This document shows, piece after piece, positions 22,976-23,078 of a DNA stretch of 23,078 bases. This DNA comes from Candidatus Gastranaerophilales bacterium (lineage in GTDB: Bacteria; Cyanobacteriota; Vampirovibrionia; Gastranaerophilales; Gastranaerophilaceae), in assembly GCA_947589525.1 (NCBI GenBank), contig CANQAW010000007.1, forward strand, positions 1-23,078. The letters run 5' to 3'. Made by a program: the position numbers and the translations under genes. The notes beneath the pieces were generated by a model. That model ran no database searches. It saw nothing but the letters and a program-made list of their open reading frames with translations, and was not told the DNA's origin. Every line of letters begins with the position of its first letter. Within the stretch, counting starts at the first letter, position 1.

Positions 22976-23078
22976 GTGACAAAAATTAAACTTTGGATAA
23001 CCGATATCGACGGAACAATTATAAATTACGACGGTTCCGTCACTTCAAAAATGATTAATATTATAAATAAAATGAATA
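22976..23078 (+). CDS. HAD-superfamily hydrolase, N-terminal fragment
   Basis: The frame starts at GTG 22976, with GAGG 7 nt upstream, and runs off the right edge after 34 codons. TKIKLWITDIDGTIINYDGS contains HAD motif I (DxDGT), with the aspartate nucleophile and general acid. KMINIINKMN follows, as in the Cof-type (class IIB) sugar-phosphate phosphatases. The substrate cannot be given. A TATAAT lies at 22945-22950. It is divergent from the glutamate synthase gene. Confidence 0.8.
   Translation, partial: MTKIKLWITDIDGTIINYDGSVTSKMINIINKMN

Overview
The window is AT-rich, gene-dense chromosomal DNA from a bacterium. The best phylogenetic clue is an OmpR-type regulator at 14008-14754 whose receiver closely matches cyanobacterial RpaB/Ycf27. 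With a pentapeptide-repeat protein, a receiver+LuxR regulator of Rre1-like layout, a large AsmA-like envelope protein and no photosynthesis genes, this suggests a non-photosynthetic cyanobacterial relative (Melainabacteria/Vampirovibrionia, perhaps Gastranaerophilales). The taxonomic call is inference; the gene calls are mostly direct. No phage, IS, integrase or CRISPR was seen, so this looks like ordinary core chromosome with some unusual small-scale features.

Layout: 1-53 holds the start of an unknown minus-strand gene, followed by tRNA-Ser(GGA) (143-229). A minus-strand pair, mazG and a CgeB-like glycosyltransferase (265-2145), diverges from a plus-strand run: ArsB/NhaD-type transporter, ruvB, AsmA-like protein and cysteine synthase (2248-9571). 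This run collides tail to tail with the minus-strand gatC-pyrG pair (9544-11459). Divergent from gatC is a plus-strand three-gene unit of two response regulators and a pentapeptide-repeat protein (11537-13369). It meets the minus-strand mpaA-like peptidase, rpaB and an unrecognised coiled-coil gene (13366-15466). A radical SAM gene of the TIGR03960 type (15623-17357) is broken by a frameshift near its 5' end. The rest is on the minus strand: a zinc-ribbon protein, an LL-DAP-aminotransferase-like enzyme, rpsP, a DUF6311-like membrane protein, a candidate small RNA and a GltD/GltA-type glutamate synthase subunit. A HAD-type hydrolase begins at the right edge.

The genes cover core metabolism (CTP, cysteine, glutamate, probable diaminopimelate), translation (rpsP, gatC, tRNA-Ser), DNA repair (ruvB), nucleotide clean-up (mazG) and the envelope (AsmA-like, MpaA-like peptidase, two glycosyltransferase-like proteins). 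DAP synthesis, murein-peptide cleavage and an AsmA-like protein fit a diderm wall with meso-DAP peptidoglycan.

Most notable: (i) a perfect match to the cyanobacterial RpaB-binding motif HLR1 at 21452-21469, just upstream of a likely small RNA or attenuator bounded by intrinsic terminators, in the same window as rpaB; (ii) a 20-bp hairpin inside the 5' end of ruvB that reads as a textbook terminator on the opposite strand; (iii) an apparent short deletion that frameshifts the radical SAM gene; (iv) several promoters whose -10 box lies so close to the ATG that the mRNA should be leaderless, one of which shares a palindromic -35 with its divergent neighbour.
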